This document shows, piece by piece, positions 1 to 9,800 of a DNA stretch of 64,000 bases (positions are counted from its first letter, which is position 1; every line of letters starts with the position of its first letter). A model generated the notes under the pieces. That model worked only from the letters and a program-made list of their open reading frames with translations. It did not search any database and had not been told where the DNA came from. Source of the stretch: Mariprofundus sp. KV (lineage in GTDB: Bacteria; Pseudomonadota; Zetaproteobacteria; Mariprofundales; Mariprofundaceae). Made by a program: the position numbers and the translations under genes. Location: the NCBI RefSeq assembly GCF_013387475.1, contig NZ_VWNB01000005.1, forward strand, positions 1 to 64,000, in the 5' to 3' direction.

Positions 1-124
1 TACCAGTGTGCTGGAGGGGATGAACAATCGCATCAAAGTCATAAAGCGAATGGCATACGGATACCGTGATAACGAATACTTCTTTCTCAAAATCAAAGCA
101 GCTTTTCCCGGACTTCCGCGATGA
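1..124 (+). pseudogene. 3' end of an ISL3-like transposase (cut by window start)
   Basis: An open frame enters from the window edge and ends at a TGA at 122-124. Its 40 residues include LEGMNNRIKVIKRMAYGYRD and then YFFLKIKAAFPG. This is the very typical C-terminus of ISL3-family DDE transposases, including the last catalytic Glu in the LEG motif. Only the tail is visible, so it cannot be decided whether the element is intact. I cannot place the right inverted repeat with confidence in the 11 bases before the cupin gene. Confidence 0.7.
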
Positions 125-135
125 ACCTCTTTTTT

Positions 136-471
136 TTACGCAGGAAGGCCGAAGTAGAGCAGGCTCATATCTTTATCAGAGCTGTTGACCACGGCATGCA
201 CTTCACCGGCATCGATGCGGATCGTGCTTCCCTCTCCAACTTTTACACTTTCACCATCAACGATGAATTCACCCTCTCCTGAGAGAAGGTAAAAAACCTC
301 ACAGATATGCTCATGATGGTGAGCTGAAACCTGCTGGCCGGGAGCCAGTATCGCTTGCGAAAGACGAACTGAGCAGGGCAACTCCGATTCATGCAGTAGC
401 ACCCTTTTCTTTATTTCAGGATCATGCGCCACAGCCTGAACTGCAACCATCTCAAGATTCACCACTTTCAT
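136..471 (-). CDS. Small cupin-domain protein
   Basis: A 111-residue single-domain cupin. The metal-binding pattern is visible as HHHEH followed by EVFYLLSGEGEF (motif 1) and a later EVHAVVN (motif 2), so a divalent metal centre is likely. The substrate cannot be read from sequence. I chose the ATG at 471 because a run of G (AAAGGGGGGG) sits just upstream as ribosome-binding site; an upstream extension to 495 reads MADERGGV and encodes that SD itself. It is divergent from the AlkC-like gene 47 bases away, and its 3' end faces the transposase tail. Confidence 0.8.
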   Translation of the reverse strand: MKVVNLEMVAVQAVAHDPEIKKRVLLHESELPCSVRLSQAILAPGQQVSAHHHEHICEVFYLLSGEGEFIVDGESVKVGEGSTIRIDAGEVHAVVNSSDKDMSLLYFGLPA

Positions 472-517
472 CACGCCCCCCCTTTCATCCGCCACTGCTC
501 TGAACTACTCTGCTGCA

Positions 518-1606
518 ATGGCTGAACCGTTTAAGAATCTATTCAATGAAGTACTGATCGACAATGTTGCCGCCTCTCTGGTCAAACACTGCCCTGACTT
601 TGATGCGATGGCCTTCAAATCATCGGTTTTCGACGCCCACTGGCAGCAGCGTGAGCTCAAGGATCGCATCTATCACATCGCCACATCTATGCAGCCCCTG
701 CTGCCATCAGATTATGCGCAGGCCGTTGCGATCCTACAGCTTGCTGGCGCAGCGTTCTCCGGCGTTGAATATCTGATTTTTCCGGCTTATGTGGAACTGT
801 TCGGCCTGGACGATTACGAGCCTTCGGTCAAAGCCCTTGAAGTGATGACCCCCTACTCCTCATCGGAGCTGGCTGTGCGCCCGTTTATCATCCGTTATGG
901 AGATCGCATGATGACGCAAATGGAGCGATGGGCGGAGTCGGAGAATGAACACGTGCGCAGACTGGCCTCCGAGGGCTGTCGACCACGCCTGCCCTGGGCG
1001 ATGGCACTGCCCGGGTTCAAGAGAGACCCTGGAGCTGTACTCAACATCATTGAAAAACTGATGGATGATAAATCCGAATATGTGCGCCGCAGTGTCGCCA
1101 ATAATCTGAACGACATCTCCAAGGATAATCCGGACGTTCTGATCGATCTGCTGCACAAACGTTTGGGGAAAAACAGTAGAACCGATTGGATTCTTAAACA
1201 TGCCAGCCGCAGCCTGCTTAAACAGGGAGATTCGCAAGTACTGCAACGGTTCGGCTTCAGTGATCCGGAGCATGTAAAAGCAGCAAATCTTGAAGTCGAT
1301 CAAAACGTAGCTATCGGCAAACAGCTGGCTTTCTCCTTTCAACTGCAGACGACTGACAGAGAGCTGGGCAAACTGCGCATCGAATATGCGATCGATTTTA
1401 TGAAGGCCAACGGCAGGCAGGCCCGAAAAATATTCAAGGTGTCAGAAGCCGACTATGCCGACACAACGAAAACAGTCGCTAAAACCCACTCCTTCAAACT
1501 GATTACTACCCGCCGTTATTATCCGGGCAGGCACGATCTTGCTGTGATTGTGAATGGCAAACAGCTGGCCTCAGAAGCCTTTGAACTGCTGGCTGAACAG
1601 CCATGA
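518..1606 (+). CDS. AlkC-type DNA alkylation repair glycosylase with C-terminal Ig-like domain
   Basis: The 362-residue protein belongs to the AlkC/AlkD HEAT-like repeat family, which removes alkylated bases (3-methyladenine, 3-methylcytosine) without base flipping. Residues about 1-245 are helical HEAT-like repeats, with RRLASEGCRPRLPW and EYVRRSVANNLNDIS typical of the DNA-binding groove. Residues about 255-360 are a beta-rich segment (LAFSFQLQTT...HDLAVIVNGK) matching the Ig-like domain known from AlkC rather than AlkD. The stop overlaps the start of the TfoX_C gene by 4 bp, so the two are translationally coupled. The start ATG at 518 has only a weak Shine-Dalgarno; other starts are not excluded. 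Confidence 0.85.
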   Translation: MAEPFKNLFNEVLIDNVAASLVKHCPDFDAMAFKSSVFDAHWQQRELKDRIYHIATSMQPLLPSDYAQAVAILQLAGAAFSGVEYLIFPAYVELFGLDDYEPSVKALEVMTPYSSSELAVRPFIIRYGDRMMTQMERWAESENEHVRRLASEGCRPRLPWAMALPGFKRDPGAVLNIIEKLMDDKSEYVRRSVANNLNDISKDNPDVLIDLLHKRLGKNSRTDWILKHASRSLLKQGDSQVLQRFGFSDPEHVKAANLEVDQNVAIGKQLAFSFQLQTTDRELGKLRIEYAIDFMKANGRQARKIFKVSEADYADTTKTVAKTHSFKLITTRRYYPGRHDLAVIVNGKQLASEAFELLAEQP

Positions 1607-1848
1607 GAAACATCGGCAAAGTCTCAAGAACGTGGTTAAGAGCAATCGAACTCCACACACTGGATGATCTGAAGCGTTGCGGCTCAGTAGCTACCTATCG
1701 CATGATTAAATCGATGCAGCCTCAAGCTACGCTGAACCTGCTCCGGGCACTTGAGGGTGCGATTCTCGATATCGACTGGCGTCACATACCGTCGGACCGG
1801 AAAGATCATCTGCTCAAATCCCTGCAGCAGAATCACCCTGATATCTGA
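1603..1848 (+). CDS. Stand-alone TfoX/Sxy C-terminal domain protein
   Basis: 81 residues matching the C-terminal helical domain of TfoX/Sxy: it opens with a helix-hairpin-helix-like LRAIELHTLDDLKRCGSVATYR and then the conserved LNLLRALEGAILDIDW. The usual N-terminal TfoX domain is absent, as in many TfoX_C-only proteins. In full-length proteins this family is linked to competence gene activation; the role of the isolated domain is not known. It overlaps the AlkC-type gene by ATGA, suggesting a shared transcript and perhaps a nucleic-acid-related role. It converges on the kinase gene that follows with only 3 bases between them. Confidence 0.8.
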   Translation: MRNIGKVSRTWLRAIELHTLDDLKRCGSVATYRMIKSMQPQATLNLLRALEGAILDIDWRHIPSDRKDHLLKSLQQNHPDI

Positions 1849-1851
1849 TTA

Positions 1852-4185
1852 TCAAGCCTTGTCGCCACTACCCTCCAGCTTGGATCTGATCACCTGGCTC
1901 ATCTCCCCCACCTGATAGGGTTTAAGTAACAGCGTACAGCTCTCCGGTAGCGTCGTGCTGGCCATCGCCTCCTCACGATCATATGCAGTAGCAAATATCA
2001 CAGGCACATCTGATCTGATCTCCTGCATCCTTCTGGCAGCCTCACCGCCACCGAGTCTGGGCATAACCAGATCAAGGATCACCAGATCAATCGTCTCACA
2101 CTTTTCGCGGAACAGCTGCACAGCAGTCTCCCCGTCGGTAGCGGTCAACACCTGATAATTCAAACTGGTTAACACCGCCTCACCAACCTCACGCACACGC
2201 TCTTCATCGTCCACAAGCAGAATCGTTTCGCCATGACCTTTAATTGTTTCAAACGCCTTTTCCAGCTGCTGGCTGCGTCCTGCCTCTTTCACCAGTGGCA
2301 GATAGATATGGAAACTGGTTCCCTGACCCTCACAGCTATCCACCTCTATGACGCCGTGATGATTCTCGATCGCACCATAGGCCATCGATAGGCCAAGCCC
2401 GGTACCTTTCCCCACCTCTTTGGTGGTATAAAACGGATCGAAGATTTTAGCCTGTTCCTGCGTGGAGATACCACATCCGTTATCAACAATGGAGAGACGG
2501 GCAAACTGTTTCACATCCAGTTGAGGATGGCGGCTTATAAATTCCCTGTCAGCCGAATACTCATTCAGCAGTAACTCCACCTTTGGCTCTCTCACACCCG
2601 ATACCGCATCATGCGCATTATTAAGAAGATTCATAATCACCTGCTGCAACTGGGTCTCATCACCAAGAATAACCAGATCTTCAGCCGGGATATCACAATT
2701 AAATTCAATGTTTTCAGGAATAACAACGCTGTTGAGTTGTAAAATCTCCTGCATGAAAGAGCTTAATCCGAACAGTTTCATCTGCACCCGGTCTTTGCGC
2801 GCAAAGGTAAGCAGCTGCTGAATCATCTTGGCTGCGCGAAACCCCAGCTGTTCAACAACCTCCAGTCGCTCATTGACCGTCGGGTTATCACCGACCAGTG
2901 AGCGCGCGAGATAGATATTGCCCGTCATGCCGGCAAGCATGTTATTAAAATCATGGGCGATGCCACCGACAAGTGTCCCCAATGATTCCATCTTCTGTGA
3001 CTGACGAAACTGCTCTTCAAGCTGCAGATGCTCAGTCATATCCTTGGCCATCAGCAGATAACCGAGCTGTTCATCACCTTCTTTAATAGCTGAGAATTCG
3101 ATATCAAGCGTACTCTCGCCATTGCCCTTAACCAGACTTTTCCTGTAGTGACCTTTCTTTTTCACTTCTGAGATAATCCGTTCCTGATCCAGAGAGGGAA
3201 AATGGCCATGAACCAGAAGGTTTTGCAGCGTGTATCCTGCCAGGGATTTATCATCGTATGAAAAGAGAGTGCTTGCCGCAGGATTTGAAATGGCAACAAC
3301 CATCTGTTCATCCAGTGCAATAATGGCTGAATCAATCTCGGAATTCATAATATTGGTTAGCAGAACACTTTTACTCAGACGCTGTTTGGCATGGCTTAAC
3401 TGGGTACGCATATGTTCCACGTAGCGTGTCTCAAAGGCAGTAAGCAGACTGGTCTGAGTGACAAGGCCAACAAGAAAACCATCATGATCCACTACCACCA
3501 GCTGACGAATCGAATGCTGTTGCAGCATTTCAGAGCTCTCGTATGCCGACACATTCAGATCAACCGTGATCACCGGACTACTCATAACATCAGCCACTGA
3601 GACGCCATCTGCACAGCCTGTTTTTTCGATAATGGCAGGGATATCACGCTCAGTGATAATTCCAACCGGTTGACGCTGACTGGTTACAACCACGGAGGTC
3701 TCTTCTCTTTCAACCATCATCGCAATAACATCAAAGAGCAGATCATCAGGCGCAACCCGAGCGGCAGTGGGAAGCATGACATCCATCGCACGTTTTTTAT
3801 GCAGAAGATCCATCATGCTCACAGCACGTAACAGATCAGAATGCGTCAGAACGCCGGCAACTTTATCACAATCGGTCACCACCAGATGACGAATATCTCC
3901 GCACTTAAGCATCTCATAGGCATCAAAAACAGATGTATCTGCAGAGGCGGAGAGCACAGGTGAACTCATCACCTCTGATATGGGTTGTGTTAAATCGGTA
4001 TTATGATGAACCAGGCGCATCACATCTCGCTCGGTAAGTATCCCTGCAGCTTTGGCCTGATCATCAACAGCCACTATGCAACTGATACGCTCATTACGCA
4101 TGATGCCGATAGCCTTTGCTATCGTCTCATCCGGTTTTACCTGAAACAGTTTACCTGACAGTAGCTGATCCACCTTTGTCGACAT
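1852..4185 (-). CDS. Hybrid sensor kinase: four CBS domains, PAS, HisKA, HATPase, REC
   Basis: A soluble 777-residue kinase with no membrane segment. Four CBS repeats fill about residues 5-250 (PVLSASADTSVFDAYEML, VAGVLTHSDLLRA, PVGIITERD, PVITVDL...IRQLVVVDHDG), so an adenine-nucleotide or similar ligand is the probable input. A PAS domain follows (about 265-375), then HisKA with phospho-acceptor His in GGIAHDFNN, the HATPase N box NLLNNAHDA and G boxes DNGCGIS/GKGTGLGLS, and a C-terminal REC with Asp in VILDLVMPR. ATG 4185 is chosen because GGGGAGGTG lies just upstream; the frame is open to 4248. It is an orphan, with no response regulator adjacent. The HisKA block closely resembles those at 23.3, 49.0 and 51.3 kb. 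Confidence 0.9.
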   Translation of the reverse strand: MSTKVDQLLSGKLFQVKPDETIAKAIGIMRNERISCIVAVDDQAKAAGILTERDVMRLVHHNTDLTQPISEVMSSPVLSASADTSVFDAYEMLKCGDIRHLVVTDCDKVAGVLTHSDLLRAVSMMDLLHKKRAMDVMLPTAARVAPDDLLFDVIAMMVEREETSVVVTSQRQPVGIITERDIPAIIEKTGCADGVSVADVMSSPVITVDLNVSAYESSEMLQQHSIRQLVVVDHDGFLVGLVTQTSLLTAFETRYVEHMRTQLSHAKQRLSKSVLLTNIMNSEIDSAIIALDEQMVVAISNPAASTLFSYDDKSLAGYTLQNLLVHGHFPSLDQERIISEVKKKGHYRKSLVKGNGESTLDIEFSAIKEGDEQLGYLLMAKDMTEHLQLEEQFRQSQKMESLGTLVGGIAHDFNNMLAGMTGNIYLARSLVGDNPTVNERLEVVEQLGFRAAKMIQQLLTFARKDRVQMKLFGLSSFMQEILQLNSVVIPENIEFNCDIPAEDLVILGDETQLQQVIMNLLNNAHDAVSGVREPKVELLLNEYSADREFISRHPQLDVKQFARLSIVDNGCGISTQEQAKIFDPFYTTKEVGKGTGLGLSMAYGAIENHHGVIEVDSCEGQGTSFHIYLPLVKEAGRSQQLEKAFETIKGHGETILLVDDEERVREVGEAVLTSLNYQVLTATDGETAVQLFREKCETIDLVILDLVMPRLGGGEAARRMQEIRSDVPVIFATAYDREEAMASTTLPESCTLLLKPYQVGEMSQVIRSKLEGSGDKA

Positions 4186-4315
4186 CAAACACCTCCCCCG
4201 CAGTAGCAGCAACCTGCATACGGGCCAATCACGCACTCTGACAAGCAAGGTTAATGCCTTTCTCTATATTCGGGGATATGATCCGTAAATAGTTATCCCC
4301 TCAAAGGAGCGGCGT

Positions 4316-5176
4316 ATGACCAAGGGAAGCTGTCTGTGTGGGCAGGTGAGATATGAGATCAGTGGTGAGATGGGGCCGATCACGCACTGCCACTGCCCGA
4401 GTTGCCAGAAGGCTCATGCTGCCGCCTTCTCCTCTGTTGCAGCCGTGCAACTTGCTGATCTGAGATTCACAGCCGGTGAAGCGCTGCTCAAGTTCTATGA
4501 ATCATCGCCGGGTAAAAAACGCTACTTCTGCTCCAACTGCGGCTCCCAGATTTATGCCAAACGTGAGGATCAGAACCACTATATTTTTCGTATGGGTACC
4601 ATTGATGGTGATCCCGGCACCCGGCCTGCCCAGCACATCTTCACCCGCTACAAAGCACCGTGGTACAATATCCATGATGATATCCCTGAGTTTCACGAAT
4701 GGGTCGTTCCGGAACAGCAGCGCAGTGCATCGACAGCGCCTGCATATCAGCAGCTCTGCACGATCATGAAGATCACACTTAATCTGGCATCAAAAAGAGC
4801 GGCCAGCACCTCCTTGCTGCTGCTTGAGGTCAATGCGGATGAACAGCAAAGTCTGACGACTGAAATCACCCATGAGATAAAAGGCACGATTCGAGCCTCT
4901 GATCTGATCGAACCACTTGGCAACAGCCGCTTCGCCGTACTGCTCCCCTACACCGATGCCAGAGCCGCAGTGATCCTGGCTGAACGCATTCGCAAGAGTG
5001 TTAAAACTGTCGCTCATCCTGCTGCGATCAGTATTGGTGCTGCTACACTGACTCCGGATCAACTCAATGAGACAAACCTGAGAGAAAATATCGATCTGTT
5101 AATTCATATGGCAGAGAAAGCGTGCCAGAGCTCCAACAGAAGCGGTGGTGAAAAAGCGATCCATTTTGACCGTTAG
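4316..5176 (+). CDS. GFA (CENP-V/GFA) zinc domain fused to a degenerate GGDEF domain
   Basis: Residues 1-135 form a GFA domain with the expected zinc ligands: C6 and C8 (SCLCGQ), C25/C27/C30 (CHCPSC) and C72/C75 (FCSNC). GFA proteins were named for glutathione-dependent formaldehyde-activating enzyme, but most have unknown substrates. Residues about 150-280 look like a diguanylate-cyclase fold: the RASDLIEPLGNSRFAVLLPYTDARAAVILAERIR segment aligns with the R.sD...R.GGDEFavlLp..... AERIR pattern, and ISIGAATL matches the usual SiGva. The GGDEF signature reads LGNSRF, so catalysis is very unlikely. SD AAAGGAG lies 6 bases before the start. The fusion is unusual; function is unknown. Confidence 0.8.
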   Translation: MTKGSCLCGQVRYEISGEMGPITHCHCPSCQKAHAAAFSSVAAVQLADLRFTAGEALLKFYESSPGKKRYFCSNCGSQIYAKREDQNHYIFRMGTIDGDPGTRPAQHIFTRYKAPWYNIHDDIPEFHEWVVPEQQRSASTAPAYQQLCTIMKITLNLASKRAASTSLLLLEVNADEQQSLTTEITHEIKGTIRASDLIEPLGNSRFAVLLPYTDARAAVILAERIRKSVKTVAHPAAISIGAATLTPDQLNETNLRENIDLLIHMAEKACQSSNRSGGEKAIHFDR

Positions 5177-5412
5177 CGTTTAATCAATCCGACAATAAAG
5201 ATCAGGATCACGGCACCCAGCACTGCAGCCATCAGCGTACCGATCATGCCGGCAAAAGAGAAACCGAGAAAACCGAATACGAACTTGCCGATAAAGGCAC
5301 CGATCACACCGATCACCATATTACCGATCAGCCCGTATCCGCCACCCTTCATCAGGTTACCGGCAATCCAGCCAGCCACTGCACCAATGAGTAGAAAAAT
5401 AAGTAAATTCAT
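5173..5412 (-). CDS. GlsB/YeaQ/YmgE-family small membrane protein
   Basis: 79 residues, almost wholly hydrophobic, with the family pattern GAVAGWIAGNLMKGGGYGLIGNMVIGVIGAFIGKFV and a second glycine-rich transmembrane hairpin. Members are inner-membrane proteins induced by stress (transglycosylase-associated family name is historical). The ATG at 5412 has GGGAGG upstream; an in-frame GTG lies two codons earlier. The 3' end overlaps the GFA-GGDEF gene by 4 bp in convergent orientation. Confidence 0.85.
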   Translation of the reverse strand: MNLLIFLLIGAVAGWIAGNLMKGGGYGLIGNMVIGVIGAFIGKFVFGFLGFSFAGMIGTLMAAVLGAVILIFIVGLIKR

Positions 5413-5473
5413 CGTCACCTCCCGATACCAATCGATGAGAGCTTAACCAACTGTTGCTATTTCAGCCATGCAC

Positions 5474-6883
5474 TCACTGCGCAGCAGGCAGCTGCCAGTC
5501 ACCACCGAGCGATTTATACAGCAGTGTGAGCGTGGTAAGCAGACGTGTTTCACTGCTGATAATATCGTTGCGCGTTGTCATCAGTGAGCGTTCAGCATCA
5601 AGGATGACCAGAAAACTCTCCTCACCGGCCTCATAGCGCAGTTTGGAGATTTCAAAAGCCTCTACTCTGGAGGCCTCGGCAGCGCGCAGCTGTTGAAGTG
5701 TCTGCCACTCGCGTGCGTAGGTGATCAGGGCAGACTCCGTATCTTCCAGCGCCAGCAGAATGCTCTGCTCATAGCGGGCAAGTGCCGCCTTCTCTTCGGC
5801 GTTTGCCACATCAACAGCGGCATGCAGGGCGCCACCGGCAAACAGCGGCCAGTTCAGTAATCCGGCCAGTGAGCGGGTCAATGTGGCCGGGGTAAACAGA
5901 TCACTGAACAGGCGCGCGCTGGAACCGAGTGAGCCGGTCAGTGAAAAACCGGGATAGAGATCAGCTGTAACAACGCCGATATTGGCCGTTGCCGCCGCCA
6001 GTTCACGCTCCGCCTGCAGCAGGTCGGGGCGTCGTTTGAGTAGCTCCGAGCGCAGCCCGACGGGGACACGATCACGGATCACCGGCATCGGTTTTTCTTG
6101 CGCAAGCGTTGCCAGATAAACTTCCGGCGCCTGACCGGTCAATACGGAGATACGAAAGATGCGCGCCATCATACGGGCTTCCAGATCGGGCAGTCCGGCC
6201 TGCACACTCTCCCGCTCGCCTCGTGCGCGCAGCAGATCCAGCTCACTGCTGACACCCAGTTCGGCCTGCGCAGCAGCAATCGCCTCCACCGCCGCAAGCA
6301 GCTCAATATTGTGCCTGCTCAGGGCAAGCTGACGCTGCAACCCGCGCAACTCAAAGTAGCTGGCTGCCACTTCGGCAATGACTGCAAGCCTCACCCCCTG
6401 CCGCGCAGCCTCTACTGCATCGATCCGGGCATCAGCCGCCTGCATCGCCCTGCGCGTACCTCCGAACAGATCAATCTCCCAGCTGGCATCAAGAGATGCA
6501 TCAAAACTGTTGCGCGTGCCTGTGTTAGCGCCAAATCCGGTCTGCCTGCTATAGCGACTGCGACGCGCTTCACCTGTCGCATCGAGTGTCGGCAACAGCC
6601 CTGCAGCAGCCTGCTGTCTGATCGCTTTTGCCCGCTCAACATTGGCCAGCGCAACGGCAAGTTCGAGATTGTTCGCCGCTGCTTTCTCTATCACTTCAGA
6701 GAGCAGCGGATCATCGAACTGCTGCCACCAGATACGGGTTGAATCCGATGCCTGCAAAACCTCCTTCGCCACAACTTCACCCTGCCACTGCTCGCCATGT
6801 TTAAATGCCGGCTGCTTGTAATCCGGGCCAACGGCACAGGCAGACAGACTCAGGGCAAGCAGGCAGAGAGCAGCCGGTTTCAT
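5474..6883 (-). CDS. RND efflux outer-membrane lipoprotein, NodT/OprM family
   Basis: 469 residues, third gene of the pump operon. The N-terminus is a lipoprotein signal ending in LSLSACAVGPDYKQP, a hallmark of NodT/CusC/OprM channels. Two outer-membrane efflux repeats follow, with PVGLRSELLKRRPDLLQAERELAAATANIGVVTADLYPGFSLTGSLG being the diagnostic central motif and ALEDTESALITYAREWQTLQQL the second coiled-coil repeat. It forms the trimeric exit duct for the AcrB-type pump. The start overlaps the pump stop by 4 bp (ATGA), giving translational coupling. Confidence 0.92.
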   Translation of the reverse strand: MKPAALCLLALSLSACAVGPDYKQPAFKHGEQWQGEVVAKEVLQASDSTRIWWQQFDDPLLSEVIEKAAANNLELAVALANVERAKAIRQQAAAGLLPTLDATGEARRSRYSRQTGFGANTGTRNSFDASLDASWEIDLFGGTRRAMQAADARIDAVEAARQGVRLAVIAEVAASYFELRGLQRQLALSRHNIELLAAVEAIAAAQAELGVSSELDLLRARGERESVQAGLPDLEARMMARIFRISVLTGQAPEVYLATLAQEKPMPVIRDRVPVGLRSELLKRRPDLLQAERELAAATANIGVVTADLYPGFSLTGSLGSSARLFSDLFTPATLTRSLAGLLNWPLFAGGALHAAVDVANAEEKAALARYEQSILLALEDTESALITYAREWQTLQQLRAAEASRVEAFEISKLRYEAGEESFLVILDAERSLMTTRNDIISSETRLLTTLTLLYKSLGGDWQLPAAQ

Positions 6884-9800
6884 ATCTTCTCCTCATGCTC
6901 AAGAAGCTCCGCTTCCAGCTTGCGGCCTGTGGCTTTAGGCGATGCGGTCTGCTGCGACCATAGTCGGTACATCACCGGCACGATAAACAGCGTGAAAAAG
7001 GTGGTCACCAGCACACCCGCCAGAATCACCGTACCGATCACCAGTCGCGTCTCTGCTCCGGCACCGGAGGAGAGTATCAGCGGCACTGCTCCCATCGCCG
7101 TGGTCAGTGCGGTCATGATAATCGGACGCAGACGTTTGCCGGTCGCCTCGATAATCGCCTGGCGGTACTCCACCCCCTCATCGCGCAGCTGATTGATGAA
7201 TTCGACAATCAGGATGCCGTTCTTGGCGGCAATGCCGATCAGGATAATCAGCCCGATCTGACTGTAGATATTCAGGCTCATACCAAAACCCCAGAGCGCT
7301 GCCAGCGCACCGGTAATGGCCAGCGGCACCGTCAGCATAATGGTCAGAGGGTGCAGGAAACTTTCGAACTGACCGGCCAGCACAAGGAAGGCAACCATCA
7401 GGGCCAGTGCAAAGACCAGATAGATCGAGGACTCGCTATCGATAAAGTCGAGCGATGGCCCCTTATAATCAATGGTTGCGCCCGGTGGCAGGTTATCGCG
7501 CACCAGCCCTTCGAGATAGGCCAGCGCCTCACCCAGTGAATAATTATCAGCCAGATTGGCCTCCAGTGTAATGGCACGCTGGCGGTTGTAGCGGTTGAGT
7601 GTATTGCTGTCGGCAAACTCACTGACCTGCACCAGCGAGGAGAGTGGAATCAACTGGCCACTGAGCTGGGAGCGCACCCGGACATTGCTGATATCGGAGG
7701 GTTGCTGCTTGAGCGACTTCTCACTCTCCAGCAACACATCGTACTCCTTGCCGCGATCAATATAGGTGGTGACACGGCGCCCCCCCATCAGCGTCTCCAG
7801 CGTCCGGTTGATCTCACTCACCGAAACGCCCAGCGCATCAGCGCGATCTCTGCGCACTGAGAGGCCGATCTGCGGTCTGGTCTCATTGTAATCGTGGTCG
7901 AGTCCGACAAGGCCGGGATGTTCAGAGGCTTTGGCCATGATAATATCGCGCCAGCCGGCCAGCTCCTCATAGGTCGGGCCGCCAAGTACAAACTGCACCG
8001 GTTTGACCTCGCCGCCGCCGAAGGCCTGCCGCACCATACTGAAGACACGCACGCCGGGAATATCGGCGGTCAGCTGTTTGACCTGATCAAGATAGAACCA
8101 GATCGGTTTGCGCCCGCTGTCCCAGTGGCTGAGCACGACAATGCCGCGGGCATCACTGTAGTTGGAGGTGGCACCGAAACTGCCCGGTGCGCGCATCAGC
8201 AGACGCTGAATCTCACCGGTTTCGGTAAACGGCATCAACCGTCGTTCAATCTCATCCATATGTTCACGCAGATAATCATAGGAGGCACCTTCAGGCCCCT
8301 TGATCATAATATAAAAGACACCGCGATCCTCTTTGGGTGAATACTCCTGCGGGATCTGACGCAGCAATAGCACAGCAACCACCAGCATCAGGCCGATCAC
8401 CAGCAGGGCCAGCCAGGGGCGATCAAGCATGCTGTTGAGTTTACCGAGATAGAAGCTTCGCAGCCGGGCAAAACTCTTGTCCAGACGCAGACTCAGGCCA
8501 CTGCTGTCGCTGCGCCCCTGCAGCAGTTTCGAAGCGATCATCGGTGCGATGGTCAGGGCGGCGAAACTGGAGAAGACCACCGCCGCTGTAATGGTGATGG
8601 CGAATTCGCTGAACAGGCGTCCGATATCCCCCTCCATGAAGGTGATCGGAATAAATACGGCGGCCAATACGGCAGTCGTAGCGATAACAGCAAAACCGAC
8701 CTGACGGGTACCACGAAATGCGGCAACCAGACGCGACTCCCCCATCTCCATACGCCGGTGAATATTCTCCACCACCACAATGGCATCATCCACCACCAGT
8801 CCGATGGCCAGCACCATCGCCAGCAGGGTGAGCAGGTTGATCGAATATCCAAAGGCGTAGAGCACGGCAAAGGTGGAGATCAGAGAGATCGGCACGGTCA
8901 CCGCCGGCACCAGCATGGCGCGCATACTGCCAAGGAAGAGATAGATCACCGCCACCACCAGCAGCACGGCAATCAGCAGTGTTTTGAACACCTCATCAAT
9001 AGCGTTATCAATAAATACACTGGAGTCGTAGCTCTGCTCCATATGCATGTGCGGCGGCAGCACCTCATTGACACGCGCCATCTCCTCTCTGGCCAGTCGG
9101 GCCACCGAGAGGGTGTTGGCCTTGGACTGCTTGACGATACCGACACCCACCATCGGGATACCGTTACCGCGCAGGATACTGCGCTCTTCGGTCACGCCGA
9201 CCTCTATCCGTGCCACATCGCCGAGGCGCACCAGATATCCATCGTTGCCGCTCTTGAGCACCAGCCCGCGAAAATCATCGGCACTGCTGTAGCTGCGCTG
9301 CATACGCACGGTGAAATCGCGTTTTTCAGACTCCAGTGTACCGGCCGGCAACTCCACATTTTCACTGCGCAGCACCTGCTCGATATCACCGGCAGTGAGT
9401 GCGAAAGCAGCCAGCCGATCGCGATCCAGCCAGATGCGCATCGCCTGCTCTTTGGCTCCGCCAATACGTACACGCGCCACACCATCGAGTGAGGCAAAAC
9501 GATCCTCCAGATAACGCCTGGCATAATCGGTGACCTGCATCGTGGTCATATCCTTACCGGTCAGATGTACCCACATAATCACCCGCTCATCGGCATCGGA
9601 TTTACTGATATCGGGTGGGTCGGCACCATCGGGAAGGTCATCCATGATACGGGATACACGGTCGCGGATATCATTGGCCGCCGCATCGATATCGCGATTG
9701 ATGCTGAAGCGTACCGATATATCAGAGCGCCCATCGCGACTCTTGGAGCTGATTGAACGCACCCCCTCTACACCGGCAATGCGCCCCTCGATCACTTCGG

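Noticed and set aside
8758-9492. His-rich open frame on the plus strand opposite the RND pump
   Set aside because: It is the antisense shadow of the acrB-type gene; the His/Gln-rich composition comes from the reverse complement of its codons.
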